From Vibrio alfacsensis (lineage in GTDB: Bacteria > Pseudomonadota > Gammaproteobacteria > Enterobacterales > Vibrionaceae): a stretch of 64,000 nucleotides of DNA. Shown here in pieces: positions 1 through 10,666 of this stretch; position 1 is the stretch's first letter, and every line of letters begins with the position of its first letter. The notes beneath the pieces were generated by a model, which saw only the letters and a program-made list of their open reading frames with translations, was not told the DNA's origin and made no database searches. The stretch is from the NCBI RefSeq assembly GCF_003544875.1, contig NZ_CP032093.1:2666001-2730000 (forward strand). The letters run 5' to 3'. The translations under genes and the position numbers were made by a program.

Positions 1-27
1 ACTGACTAAGTAAGTCTCTCAGATTTC

Positions 28-981
28 ATGGAAGAAACCTTTCAACAGATCTATGCCAACGGTGCGCTCCTCGTCATGTGGGGCGCATTGTTATTTCACC
101 TGCTTATCCCCATTCCTCACTCTGCTCACCCAGTGACGCTTTGGCACAAGTTTGCCGAGCAACTGGCGAACAAGGTCAATACCAACCACAGCTACTCACA
201 GAGTGTTATCTCTGGCGGACTCGCGTTACTTGTCATGCTTCTGCCTTGCTTGTTATTGCTGATCGCGATGAAACCTTTGGTTTGGCAAGCACCTTTATTT
301 GAGCTGGCACTCATGCTTATCGCTCTTGATTGGCGTAATAACGAATCACTGGCCAAACAACTCGTCACCGCGATGTCGAATGAGAACAAAGCTCAATGCA
401 GAGCACTACTCAAACCTTACCTTAACCGCGATACAGAGAGCTTGTCGCTATTAGGGATTGGCAAAGCAGGCGCTGAGACCATCATCATGGGCTACGGACG
501 TAACGTTGTGTGCGTGTTGTTCTGGTATGGATTGACTGGTGGAATTGGCGCTCTGATGTATCGCCTTACTGCTGAACTTGCTCGAGCGTGGTCGCCGAGT
601 CGTCGTCAATATTCCCCATTTGGTAAGCCGGTAATTCAATTAACAGCAGCGCTAGAAATCATTCCATTGCGATTATTCGCAATGTTCATTGGTGTGGGTA
701 AAAACGTATCAAGTATTTTCACGTCCATGATTCAACAAGCGAAATCTTGGCCACTTCCTGGGCCAGCATGGTTGCTGTGCTCAATTGGTAACAAGCTTCA
801 ATTATCACTTGGCGGCCCTGCGTTATATCAAGGGCAACGCGCTGAGCGAGCGAAAATTGGAGGGCGAATTGCACCATCAGCCATTCATTTGGCACAAATC
901 CAAACGCTCGTGGTGTGGCGTATCTTTGCTTGGATTGTTATCCAAAGTCTTATCCTCGGACTCATTTATCAAGGACTATGA
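28..981 (+). CDS. cbiB: CbiB/CobD-family cobalamin biosynthesis membrane protein
   Basis: 317-residue polytopic membrane protein of the CbiB/CobD family, which attaches the aminopropanol arm to cobyric acid to give adenosylcobinamide (phosphate) late in B12 synthesis or salvage. Visible features are several hydrophobic segments (about residues 8-28, 62-90, 155-180, 295-315) and the family-like central and C-terminal stretches containing GGIGALMYRL and SLGGPALYQG. The stop codon overlaps the start of btuF (ATGA), so the two are translationally coupled and form a B12 synthesis/uptake unit. The gene starts close to the window edge; ATG at 28 gives the expected family length. Assignment rests on family resemblance and the btuF neighbour. 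Confidence 0.85.
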   Translation: MEETFQQIYANGALLVMWGALLFHLLIPIPHSAHPVTLWHKFAEQLANKVNTNHSYSQSVISGGLALLVMLLPCLLLLIAMKPLVWQAPLFELALMLIALDWRNNESLAKQLVTAMSNENKAQCRALLKPYLNRDTESLSLLGIGKAGAETIIMGYGRNVVCVLFWYGLTGGIGALMYRLTAELARAWSPSRRQYSPFGKPVIQLTAALEIIPLRLFAMFIGVGKNVSSIFTSMIQQAKSWPLPGPAWLLCSIGNKLQLSLGGPALYQGQRAERAKIGGRIAPSAIHLAQIQTLVVWRIFAWIVIQSLILGLIYQGL

Positions 982-1804
982 TGAAAAAACTTGGCTTTGC
1001 CTTTTCTCTTCTTTTTTCAACCATTTCATTTGCAAATGAGCCAGTGCAGCGCGTCATCAGCCTAGCCCCTCATGCGACAGAAATTGCATACGCAGCAGGT
1101 CTAGGCAATAAGTTGATTGCCGTGAGTGAAATGAGTGATTATCCCGAGCAAGCCAAAGCATTAGAGAAAGTCTCCAACTATCAGGGCATCAAGCTAGAGC
1201 GCATTATCGCTCTTCAGCCCGACTTGGTTATCGCTTGGCCTGCAGGCAATCCCGCCAAAGAGCTTGAAAAACTGGCACAGTTTAATATTCCGATTTACTA
1301 CTCAACCACTGGTTCGCTTGAGGACATCGCCACAAATATTGAACAGTTAAGCCTGTATAGTGAGAAACCTGAAGTTGGCCAAAAGCGGCAGCAGCGTTTC
1401 GTGCACAATTAGAAATACTAAAAGAAAAATACAATACCGAAGATAAAGTCAGTTATTTCTATCAACTCAGTGAAAAGCCAATCATCACTGTGGCTGGAAA
1501 AAACTGGCCAAGTGAAGTTTTCACATTTTGTGGTGGCAAAAACATCTTTGCCAAAGGCACAGCACCCTACCCACAAGTCAGCATCGAGCAAGTCATCACT
1601 CGTCAACCTGAAGTACTGTTCACATCACAACATGCAATGAGCCATGATGGAATGTGGGTAGCATGGAAGGATGAGATCCCTGCACTCAAAAATAACCATA
1701 CTTGGACGCTCAACTCCGACTGGATTAACCGTCCAACCCCCAGAACTTTAAACGCGATCACAGAGGTGTGTGAACACTTTGAAAGCGTAAGGCAAAAACG
1801 CTAA
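978..1804 (+). pseudogene. btuF: btuF, periplasmic vitamin B12-binding protein, with a one-base frameshift
   Basis: BtuF captures cobalamin in the periplasm and hands it to the BtuCD ABC importer. The start MMKKLGFAFSLLFSTISFA is a Sec signal peptide cleaved before NEPVQRV; the next segment (RVISLAPHATEIAYAAG) is typical of class III binding proteins. The frame opened at 978 stops at 1412, but the following frame continues the family sequence (FRAQLEILKEKY, then GKNWPSEVF to the stop at 1804). The junction lies at the run of four A at 1381-1384; adding one A restores a single reading frame of about 275 codons reading GQKAAAAFRAQ. ATG at 978 or 981 can serve as start. This is either a true null mutation or a homopolymer sequencing error. 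Confidence 0.88.
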
Positions 1805-1880
1805 CGTTTTCGTCGGAAATCCCGTAAAATTTCCGTCCAATTTTTGTTCCCCACAATTTGTTTATAAGGTACCAAGTAAC

Positions 1881-2501
1881 ATGGACTCCATGCTGCTTTA
1901 TATGATCGATTTATTCGGTACTGCTGTCTTTGCGGTTTCTGGCGTTTTGCTCGCAGGCCGACTAAAGATGGATCCTTTCGGCGTTATCGTTCTCGGTTGT
2001 GTCACAGCCATCGGAGGTGGCACGATTCGCGATATGGCTCTCGGCGCAACCCCTGTATTCTGGATTACTGACACCACGTATCTTTGGGTCATTTTCATCA
2101 CCTGTTTACTCACCATGATATTGGTACGCCGTCCCAAGCGCCTTTCTTGGTGGGTGTTGCCCGTTTGTGATGCGATAGGCCTAGCGGTATTCGTTGGGAT
2201 TGGTGTTGAGAAAGCCCTCGCTTACAACGCGTCAGGGATGGTTGCAGTTATCATGGGCGTCATTACTGGCTGTGGTGGCGGTATCATTCGTGATGTTCTG
2301 GCTCGCGAAGTCCCGATGGTACTGAGAAGCGAAGTCTATGCGACGGCGTGTATCATTGGTGGTATTTTCCATACCACAGCGTTGACTATGGGATATGACC
2401 ATTCTGCTGCACTCTTGGCCGGTGTCATTTCAACATTAGTGATCCGCCTCGGCGCTATTCGCTGGCACTTATCTTTACCGACCTTTGCCATTAATCGCTA
2501 A
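1881..2501 (+). CDS. TRIC-type cation channel family protein (UPF0126, YadS-like)
   Basis: 206-residue inner-membrane protein made of two similar three-helix repeats, the hallmark of the prokaryotic TRIC/UPF0126 family. Each repeat carries a glycine-rich motif followed by IRD: AIGGGTIRDMALG at about residues 43-56 and TGCGGGIIRDVLARE at about 129-143. Relatives form trimeric monovalent-cation channels; the physiological role in bacteria is unclear. In E. coli the relative yadS also lies beside btuF, so the neighbourhood is conserved. A 76-bp gap separates it from btuF, and an intrinsic terminator follows 20 bp after its stop. Confidence 0.9.
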   Translation: MDSMLLYMIDLFGTAVFAVSGVLLAGRLKMDPFGVIVLGCVTAIGGGTIRDMALGATPVFWITDTTYLWVIFITCLLTMILVRRPKRLSWWVLPVCDAIGLAVFVGIGVEKALAYNASGMVAVIMGVITGCGGGIIRDVLAREVPMVLRSEVYATACIIGGIFHTTALTMGYDHSAALLAGVISTLVIRLGAIRWHLSLPTFAINR

Positions 2502-2522
2502 TAACTCGCAAACCCATTTACT

Positions 2523-2553
2523 AAAAAGAGCCAATATGAAATGGCTCTTTTTT
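2523..2553 (+). terminator. Intrinsic terminator after the TRIC-family gene
   Basis: A hairpin with arms AAAAGAGCCA and TGGCTCTTTT around an 8-base loop, followed by a T run. It ends the cbiB-btuF-TRIC transcription unit before the LysR gene. Confidence 0.85.
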
Positions 2554-2630
2554 GTTTCTATAAACACCATTCGCTTCTTACTTAAAGCTTGTTTATATTG
2601 GGCTATCATTCCCAACATTCATGGATAAGC

Positions 2631-3491
2631 ATGTTATTGGAAAGCATTGAAACACTCTTGGTTTTGAGCAAAGAAAAAACCATGAGTCATACAGGCAGCC
2701 AACTCTACATTAGTCAATCGGCCGTAAGTAAACGAATTGCTAATTTAGAAAAGAAACTGGGTAAAAAACTGATTGAACCACATGGCCGTCACATCAAACT
2801 GACTTCCGATGCCGTTGCTCTTATCCGTACGATTGAACCCACATTCAATGAGTTAAGAGGACAAATCTACGACCAGCAAGAGCTGGAAGACACCTCGTTA
2901 ATAAAGCTCGATTGCTCTGAAACATTAGTTGCAGGCTATCTTAGTTTGATCATGGAAACGCAGCTGGTACAAGATCCTTACATTCGCATCTCAACCAATC
3001 ACACGCCACGCATCGTAGAAAATGTGAAATCAGGCAGAGCAACTCTGGGATTTTGTGCTGGCTACTTACCACCACACCATGGCCTCATGAGTTTCCATTT
3101 GGCCGATGAGCCCTTTTCTGTTATTAGCAAACACGCCTTAGACTCTCTGCCAACCGCTATTTTAACCAATGATTTAAGTAACCCAGCCAATACCTATCAA
3201 CAAGCCGTATTGTCTAAACACAATATTCAGCCCTTAATGGAAATGGATTCATATACAGCCGCAGCCCAATTAGCATTAGGGGGCATGGCACCCGCCCTCA
3301 TACCGAAATCCATTTTAAAGACGCTAAAGATTGCCCCTCAATATTGCTACGAATTTGAAGAGCTATCCTCTCTCATTCGGCCAATAAGTATTTGTTTACG
3401 ACACAACGCCTACAGTAATGATCGTATTAAAACCATGATAGAAGCCATTGCTGATGTTGTTGCCAAAGAAGTTTTGCCGCCATCAACATAG
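2631..3491 (+). CDS. LysR-family transcriptional regulator
   Basis: 286-residue regulator with the LysR architecture: an N-terminal winged helix-turn-helix (about residues 5-60, including YISQSAVSKRIANLEKKLG) and a C-terminal periplasmic-binding-like effector domain (about 90-285). The ATG at 2631 (MLLESIETLLVLS) gives the standard LysR N-terminus; an upstream in-frame ATG at 2589 would add 14 residues unlike the family. The last 65 bp overlap, tail to tail, the TSUP transporter gene on the other strand. A role in regulating that transporter is possible from position but nothing in the sequence shows the target or effector. Confidence 0.85.
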   Translation: MLLESIETLLVLSKEKTMSHTGSQLYISQSAVSKRIANLEKKLGKKLIEPHGRHIKLTSDAVALIRTIEPTFNELRGQIYDQQELEDTSLIKLDCSETLVAGYLSLIMETQLVQDPYIRISTNHTPRIVENVKSGRATLGFCAGYLPPHHGLMSFHLADEPFSVISKHALDSLPTAILTNDLSNPANTYQQAVLSKHNIQPLMEMDSYTAAAQLALGGMAPALIPKSILKTLKIAPQYCYEFEELSSLIRPISICLRHNAYSNDRIKTMIEAIADVVAKEVLPPST

Positions 3492-4206
3492 ACATGGTAA
3501 TTACAAGTGGTCGAATCCATTTTTGCCCTTTAGTCACGACCACTTTGGCACCAAGCTGAGCACCGATAAAACCACCTACCGCCATGGTCAAACCAATTTC
3601 CCATACCGGCAAGCCAGCCAAAATGAAGAAAAGTAGCGCCGCGATGTTTGAGGTAAAGTTCAGTATTTTAGTTCGAGCTGTTGCATCAACTAACGAGAAT
3701 TGACCAAGCACAACAAAACAAAGTGCAAAAATAGACCCCGTTCCCGGGCCAAAAAAACCATCGTAAAAACCGACGCCACCACCAACACATAAAGCGAACA
3801 TAGCTTCAGATATCTTTGGCTCATCGTTCGTCGCTTTCGAGCTTGGAGCAAGTAAAAAGTAAAGGGAAATCGCAATCAAAAGCACAGGAATAAGGCTTGT
3901 TAATATACCGGCATCAATGAATTGCACCGCTTCTGCACCAATAGCTGAGCCAATAAATGTACAAGCAATGGCTAGTCGCATCTCTTTCAAGCTGACAATA
4001 CCGTTACGCACAAAGTACAAGCTAGCGGAAAAGCTTCCAAAAGAACTTTGAAGTTTATTCGTTGCTAAAGCCTGAGTTGGGCTGAGACCTGCGGCTAATA
4101 GTGCTGGAAGCGTCAGCAAACCACCTCCTCCCGCCATGGCATCAATAAAACCAGCCGCTGATGCGACCAAAAACAGAGCGATTAAAACCTCAAAAGTGAT
4201 TTCCAC
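3427..4206 (-). CDS. TSUP family (TauE/SafE) transporter
   Basis: 259-residue integral membrane protein of the TauE/SafE (TSUP) family, thought to move sulfite, organosulfonates or other small anions across the inner membrane. The N-terminal motif AAGFIDAMAGGGGLLTLPALL (about residues 17-37) with ATNKLQSSFGS after it, and the second-half repeat YDGFFGPGTGSIF, are the two family signature motifs. About seven to eight hydrophobic segments are present. The 3-prime end overlaps that of the LysR gene by 65 bp. Substrate cannot be told from sequence. Confidence 0.9.
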   Translation of the reverse strand: MEITFEVLIALFLVASAAGFIDAMAGGGGLLTLPALLAAGLSPTQALATNKLQSSFGSFSASLYFVRNGIVSLKEMRLAIACTFIGSAIGAEAVQFIDAGILTSLIPVLLIAISLYFLLAPSSKATNDEPKISEAMFALCVGGGVGFYDGFFGPGTGSIFALCFVVLGQFSLVDATARTKILNFTSNIAALLFFILAGLPVWEIGLTMAVGGFIGAQLGAKVVVTKGQKWIRPLVITMSMLMAAKLLWQQHQQWLLSWF

Positions 4207-4324
4207 TTATGCATCCTTGTAAAAGTTAGTATCGGAAGAACAGCAACGGTAGCACTGATATCAATAAGGCCAAAAGGAAACTCGAGATATCAACCTATTC
4301 CAAATTTTCATTAATAACATGGTA

Positions 4325-4354
4325 AGAAAAAAAAGCCCGCTCGAATGAGCGGGC
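4325..4354 (-). terminator. Intrinsic terminator of carAB
   Basis: On the minus strand a perfect 8-bp GC-rich stem (GCCCGCTC / GAGCGGGC) with a 4-base loop is followed by a run of eight T, about 50 bp past the carB stop. Confidence 0.92.
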
Positions 4355-4406
4355 AATGAGGTTGTCATATAGGCTCTAATTAGTGAGCCTACTGATTTTT
4401 ATTTTA

Positions 4407-7400
4407 TTAAGCTTCTAAGCTCGCTTTCACTTTCGCGTGCAACTCTTGAACAGAGGTTACAGAGCTTTTCGCATCGGCGGTATGTGCCATACATGTTGCA
4501 AATGCAGCGTTTAGCGTCGTGGTGTAGTTCACTTTCTCAGCAAGCGCGCCACGACGAAGTACTTTAGAGTCTTCAATCGCTTGACGACCAGCCGCGGTGT
4601 TCACGATGTAGGTGTACTCGTTGTTCTTGATACGGTCAAGAATGTGAGGACGACCTTCGTGTACCTTGTTTACCAGACGTGGGTTAATACCCGCTTCGCC
4701 AAGGATAACCGCCGTGCCGTGAGTTGCGTCTAGCTGGTAACCAAGCTTAGATAGCTTAGAAGCTAGGTCAACAACACGCTCTTTGTCGCCTTCACGAACA
4801 GAAAGAAGTGCACGACCACCTTCAGGGTATACATTGCCACAGCCAAGTTCAGCTTTCGCATAAGCTTCTGCGAATGTGGTACCAACACCCATAACTTCAC
4901 CTGTAGAGCGCATTTCTGGGCCTAACAGTGGGTCAACACCAGGGAATTTGTTGAATGGCAGTACGACTTCTTTCACTGAGTAGTAAGGTGGGATGATTTC
5001 TTTCGTAAAGCCTTGAGACTCTAACGATTGACCCGCCATTACACGAGCTGCAATCTTAGCGATTGGCGCGCCAGTGGCTTTAGATACGAACGGTACCGTA
5101 CGTGCTGCACGAGGGTTAACCTCGATTAGGTACACTTGGTTGTTCTTAACAGCAAACTGCGTGTTCATTAGACCACGAACACCCAACTCGAACGCTAGCT
5201 TTTCAACTTGCTCGCGCATTACGTCTTGGATTTCTTGGCTTAGAGTGTATGCAGGAAGCGAACATGCTGAGTCACCAGAGTGAACACCCGCTTGCTCGAT
5301 GTGCTCCATGATACCGCCGATAACAACGCGCTCACCATCACAAATCGCATCTACGTCTACTTCAACAGCGTCATCTAGAAAGCTATCAAGAAGAACCGGA
5401 GATTCGTTCGATACGCTAACTGCTTCATTGAAGTAGCGACGTAGGTCTTGCTCATCGTATACGATTTCCATCGCACGACCACCAAGTACATATGATGGGC
5501 GAACAACAAGAGGGAAGCCGATTTCACGTGACTTCTCAACCGCTTGTTCCATCGTCGTTACCGTCGCGTTTTGTGGCTGTAGAAGACCTAAACGGTCAAC
5601 CGCAACTTGGAAACGCTCACGGTCTTCTGCACGGTCGATTGCATCCGGGCTAGTACCAATGATAGGCACACCAGCCGCTTCAAGTGCACGCGCTAATTTA
5701 AGCGGAGTCTGACCACCGTACTGAACGATAACGCCTTTTGGCTTCTCTACTCGAGCAATCGCTAGTACGTCTTCCAGAGTTACTGGTTCAAAGTACAGAC
5801 GATCAGATGTGTCGTAGTCGGTTGAAACGGTCTCAGGGTTACAGTTAACCATGATCGTCTCGTAACCATCTTCACGTAGTGCTAGTGATGCATGTACACA
5901 ACAGTAGTCAAATTCAATACCTTGGCCGATACGGTTTGGACCGCCACCAAGGATCATAATCTTGTCTTTGTCTGATGGGTTCGCTTCACACTCCTCATCG
6001 TAAGATGAGTACATGTAAGCCGTATCAGATGAGAACTCAGCGGCACAAGTATCTACGCGCTTGTAGACTGGGTGGATGTCATATTGGTCACGTAAACGAC
6101 GGATTTCACTTTCCGCAACACCGAGAATCTTAGATAGGCGCGCATCCGCAAAACCTTTGCGTTTAAGCTTGATTAACTCGTCTTTGTTTAGACCAGCAAA
6201 ACCTTTCGCTTTCAGCTCTTGCTCAAGTTTAACGATGTCTTCGATTTGAACGAGGAACCAACGGTCGATTTGCGTTAGGTTGAATACGCCATCGACTGAC
6301 ATTCCCGCACGGAATGCATCCGCGATGTACCAAATACGCTCTGCGCCAGCTTCTTTCAGCTCATGACGGATTTTCGTCAGTGCATCTGGTGCATCTAGGT
6401 CAACCATTTCGTCAAAGCCAGTCGCGCCAACTTCTAGGCCGCGAAGCGCTTTTTGTAGAGATTCTTGCTGGTTACGGCCGATAGCCATCACCTCACCAAC
6501 TGACTTCATTTGTGTCGTTAGACGGTCGTTAGCACCGGCAAATTTCTCAAAGTTAAAACGAGGAATCTTAGTTACTACGTAGTCGATAGTTGGTTCGAAT
6601 GATGCTGGCGTTGCACCACCAGTGATATCATTTTGCAATTCATCTAGTGTGAAGCCAACTGCTAGTTTCGCTGCAATCTTCGCGATTGGGAAACCCGTTG
6701 CTTTCGATGCAAGAGCAGAAGAACGAGATACACGTGGGTTCATCTCAATGATAACCATGCGGCCATCTTTCGGGTTGATACCAAACTGTACGTTTGAACC
6801 GCCCGTTTCAACACCGATTTCACGAAGTACTGCTAGCGATGCATTGCGCATTAGCTGGTATTCTTTATCCGTCAGAGTTTGTGCTGGCGCCACCGTGATT
6901 GAGTCACCAGTATGGATGCCCATTGGGTCAAAGTTTTCAATCGCACATACGATGATACAGTTGTCCGCTTTGTCACGAACCACTTCCATCTCATACTCTT
7001 TCCAACCAATTAGAGATTCATCGATCAGAAGTTCGTTCGTAGGAGAAAGGTCGAGACCACGACGACAGATTTCTTCAAATTCTTCTTTGTTGTATGCGAT
7101 ACCACCGCCTGTACCACCCATGGTGAAAGACGGACGGATGATACAAGGGAAACCAACCATATCGAGAACTTTGTAAGCCTCTTCCATGGTTTTTGCAGTA
7201 TCAGCACGAGGGCACTCAAGGCCAATAGACTTCATCGCTTTATCGAAGCGAGAACGGTCTTCTGCTTTATCAATCGCATCCGCCGTTGCACCGATCATCT
7301 CTACGCCAAATTCAGCAAGAACGCCATGCTTCTCTAAGTCTAGAGCACAGTTAAGTGCAGTTTGACCACCCATTGTTGGCAGTACGGCATCTGGACGCTC

Positions 7401-7640
7401 TTTCTCGATGATCTTGCGAACGACTTCCCATTGGATTGGTTCAATATAAGTTGCATCCGCCATGTCTGGGTCTGTCATGATGGTTGCAGGGTTCGAGTTC
7501 ACTAGGATAACTCGGTAACCCTCTTCACGCAGTGCTTTACACGCTTGTGCGCCAGAGTAGTCAAACTCACATGCCTGACCGATAACAATCGGACCAGCAC
7601 CAAGAATAAGAATACTTTGAATGTCAGTACGTTTTGGCAT
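4407..7640 (-). CDS. carB: Carbamoyl-phosphate synthase large subunit
   Basis: 1077-residue large subunit, which makes carbamoyl phosphate from bicarbonate, ATP and ammonia channelled from CarA, feeding arginine and pyrimidine synthesis. The duplicated synthetase halves are clear: [20 protein letters not shown] opens the first, [20 protein letters not shown] (about residue 560) the second, each followed by an ATP-grasp domain ([16 protein letters not shown] and [16 protein letters not shown]). The C-terminal MGS-like regulatory domain (about 940-1077) binds UMP/ornithine in relatives. Length matches the family (E. coli 1073). It lies 16 bp after carA in one operon, ended by the terminator at 4325-4354. 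Confidence 0.98.
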   Translation of the reverse strand: MPKRTDIQSILILGAGPIVIGQACEFDYSGAQACKALREEGYRVILVNSNPATIMTDPDMADATYIEPIQWEVVRKIIEKERPDAVLPTMGGQTALNCALDLEKHGVLAEFGVEMIGATADAIDKAEDRSRFDKAMKSIGLECPRADTAKTMEEAYKVLDMVGFPCIIRPSFTMGGTGGGIAYNKEEFEEICRRGLDLSPTNELLIDESLIGWKEYEMEVVRDKADNCIIVCAIENFDPMGIHTGDSITVAPAQTLTDKEYQLMRNASLAVLREIGVETGGSNVQFGINPKDGRMVIIEMNPRVSRSSALASKATGFPIAKIAAKLAVGFTLDELQNDITGGATPASFEPTIDYVVTKIPRFNFEKFAGANDRLTTQMKSVGEVMAIGRNQQESLQKALRGLEVGATGFDEMVDLDAPDALTKIRHELKEAGAERIWYIADAFRAGMSVDGVFNLTQIDRWFLVQIEDIVKLEQELKAKGFAGLNKDELIKLKRKGFADARLSKILGVAESEIRRLRDQYDIHPVYKRVDTCAAEFSSDTAYMYSSYDEECEANPSDKDKIMILGGGPNRIGQGIEFDYCCVHASLALREDGYETIMVNCNPETVSTDYDTSDRLYFEPVTLEDVLAIARVEKPKGVIVQYGGQTPLKLARALEAAGVPIIGTSPDAIDRAEDRERFQVAVDRLGLLQPQNATVTTMEQAVEKSREIGFPLVVRPSYVLGGRAMEIVYDEQDLRRYFNEAVSVSNESPVLLDSFLDDAVEVDVDAICDGERVVIGGIMEHIEQAGVHSGDSACSLPAYTLSQEIQDVMREQVEKLAFELGVRGLMNTQFAVKNNQVYLIEVNPRAARTVPFVSKATGAPIAKIAARVMAGQSLESQGFTKEIIPPYYSVKEVVLPFNKFPGVDPLLGPEMRSTGEVMGVGTTFAEAYAKAELGCGNVYPEGGRALLSVREGDKERVVDLASKLSKLGYQLDATHGTAVILGEAGINPRLVNKVHEGRPHILDRIKNNEYTYIVNTAAGRQAIEDSKVLRRGALAEKVNYTTTLNAAFATCMAHTADAKSSVTSVQELHAKVKASLEA

Positions 7641-7656
7641 TATCTACTACTCCGAA

Positions 7657-8796
7657 TTAAGCGCTGTGTTTTTTGATTAGTTCGATAAAGTGGTCAAATA
7701 GCGGTGCTGCGTCGTGTGGACCAGGACTCGCTTCTGGGTGACCTTGGAAGCTAAATGCTGGCTTGTCTGTACGGTGAATACCTTGCAGAGAGCCATCAAA
7801 TAGCGATACGTGAGTAGCACGTAGATTTTCAGGTAGTGTTGCTTCATCGGCTGCAAAACCGTGGTTTTGAGACGTAATCATCACAACATTACGATCCAAA
7901 TCTTTTACTGGGTGGTTGGCACCATGGTGACCAAACTTCATTTTCACTGTTTGAGCGCCAGATGCTAACGCTAAGATTTGGTGCCCTAGGCAGATACCGA
8001 AGATTGGTAGACCTTTTTCTAAAAATACTTTTGTTGCTTCGATAGCGTAAGTACATGGCGCTGGGTCGCCAGGACCATTCGATAAGAAGACGCCGTCAGG
8101 ATTCATTGCGAGGACTTCTTCAGCTGAAGTTTCTGCAGGAACAACCGTTAAGCGGCAGCCTCGGTCAACCAACATTCGCAGGATGTTACGTTTTGCGCCG
8201 AAATCGTAGGCAACAACGTGATATGGCAATTCGCTGTCGTCTTGCGCTTCAGGAAGTCCACCCTCAAGCGTCCACGAACCTTGTTTCCATTGATACGCTT
8301 CTTTTGTTGTAACCTCTTTCGCAAGATCCATTCCTTTCAAGCCAGGGAATTCTTTTGCTTTCGCTAGTGCCAAAGCTTCATCTAGGTTGTTACCTGCAAC
8401 GATACAACCGTTTTGCGCACCTTTCTCACGCAGGATACGAGTTAGCTTACGAGTATCGATGTCTGCAATGCCGACGATATTTTGCGACTTAAGGTAATCA
8501 GAAAGGGATTGTTCATTACGGAAGTTAGAAGCGATAAGAGGGAGATCGCGAATCACAAGGCCTTGAGCGTGGATTGAAGAGGATTCTTCGTCTTCGGAAT
8601 TGGTTCCGGTATTGCCAATGTGAGGATAAGTAAGAGTAACGATTTGTTGAGAATAGGAAGGATCAGTGAGAATTTCTTGGTACCCCGTCATCGAGGTATT
8701 AAAAACAACTTCACCAACGGAAATACCATCTGCTCCAATGGACACACCGCGGAACACTGTCCCATCTTCTAGGACTAACAGTGCTAATTTACCCAA
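7657..8796 (-). CDS. carA: Carbamoyl-phosphate synthase small subunit (glutaminase)
   Basis: Class I glutamine amidotransferase that releases ammonia for CarB. I choose the TTG at 8794-8796 as start: GGAGG stands at normal distance before it, and this start puts the catalytic residues at Cys269 (GICLGHQ), His353 and Glu355 (HPEASPG), exactly the E. coli numbering. An ATG eight codons upstream would place the Shine-Dalgarno sequence inside the gene. The N-terminal CPSase domain ([13 protein letters not shown]) and C-terminal glutaminase domain (about 190-375) are intact; length is 379 residues. A UUG start is also reported for E. coli carA, so weak initiation may be a conserved trait. Confidence 0.96.
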   Translation of the reverse strand: MGKLALLVLEDGTVFRGVSIGADGISVGEVVFNTSMTGYQEILTDPSYSQQIVTLTYPHIGNTGTNSEDEESSSIHAQGLVIRDLPLIASNFRNEQSLSDYLKSQNIVGIADIDTRKLTRILREKGAQNGCIVAGNNLDEALALAKAKEFPGLKGMDLAKEVTTKEAYQWKQGSWTLEGGLPEAQDDSELPYHVVAYDFGAKRNILRMLVDRGCRLTVVPAETSAEEVLAMNPDGVFLSNGPGDPAPCTYAIEATKVFLEKGLPIFGICLGHQILALASGAQTVKMKFGHHGANHPVKDLDRNVVMITSQNHGFAADEATLPENLRATHVSLFDGSLQGIHRTDKPAFSFQGHPEASPGPHDAAPLFDHFIELIKKHSA

Positions 8797-8862
8797 GACA
8801 ACCTCCAGAATAAAATGCATAAAAATAAATTAAGTTGCAAATATGCCTTCCTATACCTTGAA

Positions 8863-8890
8863 TATCTACATAAACAGGTATTTTTGACAA
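8863..8890 (-). promoter_or_regulatory. Putative carAB downstream promoter (P2-like)
   Basis: TTGTCA and TAGATA separated by 16 bp on the minus strand, about 65 bp before the carA start. E. coli carAB has a downstream arginine-repressed promoter in the equivalent place. One half of an ARG box (ATTCA) overlaps the -10 region here, but a full ArgR site is not convincing. Confidence 0.5.
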
Positions 8891-8899
8891 ATTGGCGGT

Positions 8900-8928
8900 A
8901 TTCTAAGGATGGACTTAGAAACTGTCAA
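8900..8928 (-). promoter_or_regulatory. Strong sigma-70 promoter for carAB (P1-like)
   Basis: A consensus -35 TTGACA and a near-consensus -10 TAGAAT are separated by exactly 17 bp on the minus strand. The start of transcription would lie near 8893, giving a leader of about 100 bases before carA. Position matches the upstream, pyrimidine- and purine-controlled promoter of E. coli carAB. Confidence 0.78.
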
Positions 8929-9236
8929 TACCGCTCGAAAAATAAATTATGTTTTTCTGGGAAGTAAGGTCATTTCAACACAAAAAGACCCAAAAAAGTA
9001 AGTTTCACATAACCACTTACCTATCAAGATGCCACTTTTATTAATTTTACAAAATTGAACATATCAGAGATCACATATTTCTATGATATTTTCACGCAAA
9101 CGTTCGCCACAAGAAAACAACTGCAACTTTTAATCACTACAAAACAAAACACCAAAACCAGCATAAACCAAACTAAAGTCAGTGGTAAAACGAAGAAAAT
9201 TACACTCATTTTATTTACATGTATAGATGCAAACAT
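8929..9236. other. Non-coding carAB control region, dapB-carA spacer
   Basis: About 300 bp of AT-rich sequence upstream of the carAB promoters. Apart from the PurR-like site at 9094-9109 I see no gene: the one plus-strand open frame here (9055-9264) is low-complexity, has no ribosome site and runs through the dapB terminator. The length and AT-richness fit the remote protein-DNA complex known at the E. coli carAB control region (PurR, PepA, IHF), but those other sites are not recognisable by eye. Confidence 0.55.
9094..9109. promoter_or_regulatory. PurR-like operator upstream of carAB
   Basis: ACGCAAACGTTCGCCA matches the palindromic PurR consensus ACGCAAACGTTTGCNT at all but two defined positions. 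It lies about 200 bp upstream of the putative P1 start. In E. coli PurR represses carAB P1 from a remote upstream site, so the context fits. Confidence 0.6.
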
Positions 9237-9259
9237 AAAAAAACCGGCTTGCGCCGGCG
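9237..9259 (-). terminator. Intrinsic terminator of dapB
   Basis: Minus-strand hairpin with arms CCGGC and GCCGG around GCAA followed by seven T, 14 bp past the dapB stop. It separates dapB from carAB. Confidence 0.9.
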
Positions 9260-9272
9260 AATAATTATGTAT

Positions 9273-10593
<1,321 letters not shown>

Positions 10594-10620
10594 GGTTTTT
10601 GTTCCTAGATCTGTTGATAC

Positions 10621-10646
10621 AAAAAGAGCCGCCTAAGCGACTCTTT
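10621..10646 (-). terminator. Intrinsic terminator between secA and mutT
   Basis: Minus-strand hairpin with near-perfect arms AAAGAGTCGC and GCGGCTCTTT around TTAG, ending in five T, 20 bp after the secA stop. Confidence 0.85.
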
Positions 10647-10666
10647 GTTTCTGTCTATTGACTGTA

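Noticed and set aside
8850..8885. ArgR (ARG box) pair at the carAB P2 promoter
   Set aside because: Only one half-site (ATTCA) is good; the rest differs too much to call by eye.
9055..9264. 69-codon plus-strand frame upstream of carAB
   Set aside because: Low-complexity AT-rich peptide, no ribosome site, runs through the dapB terminator.
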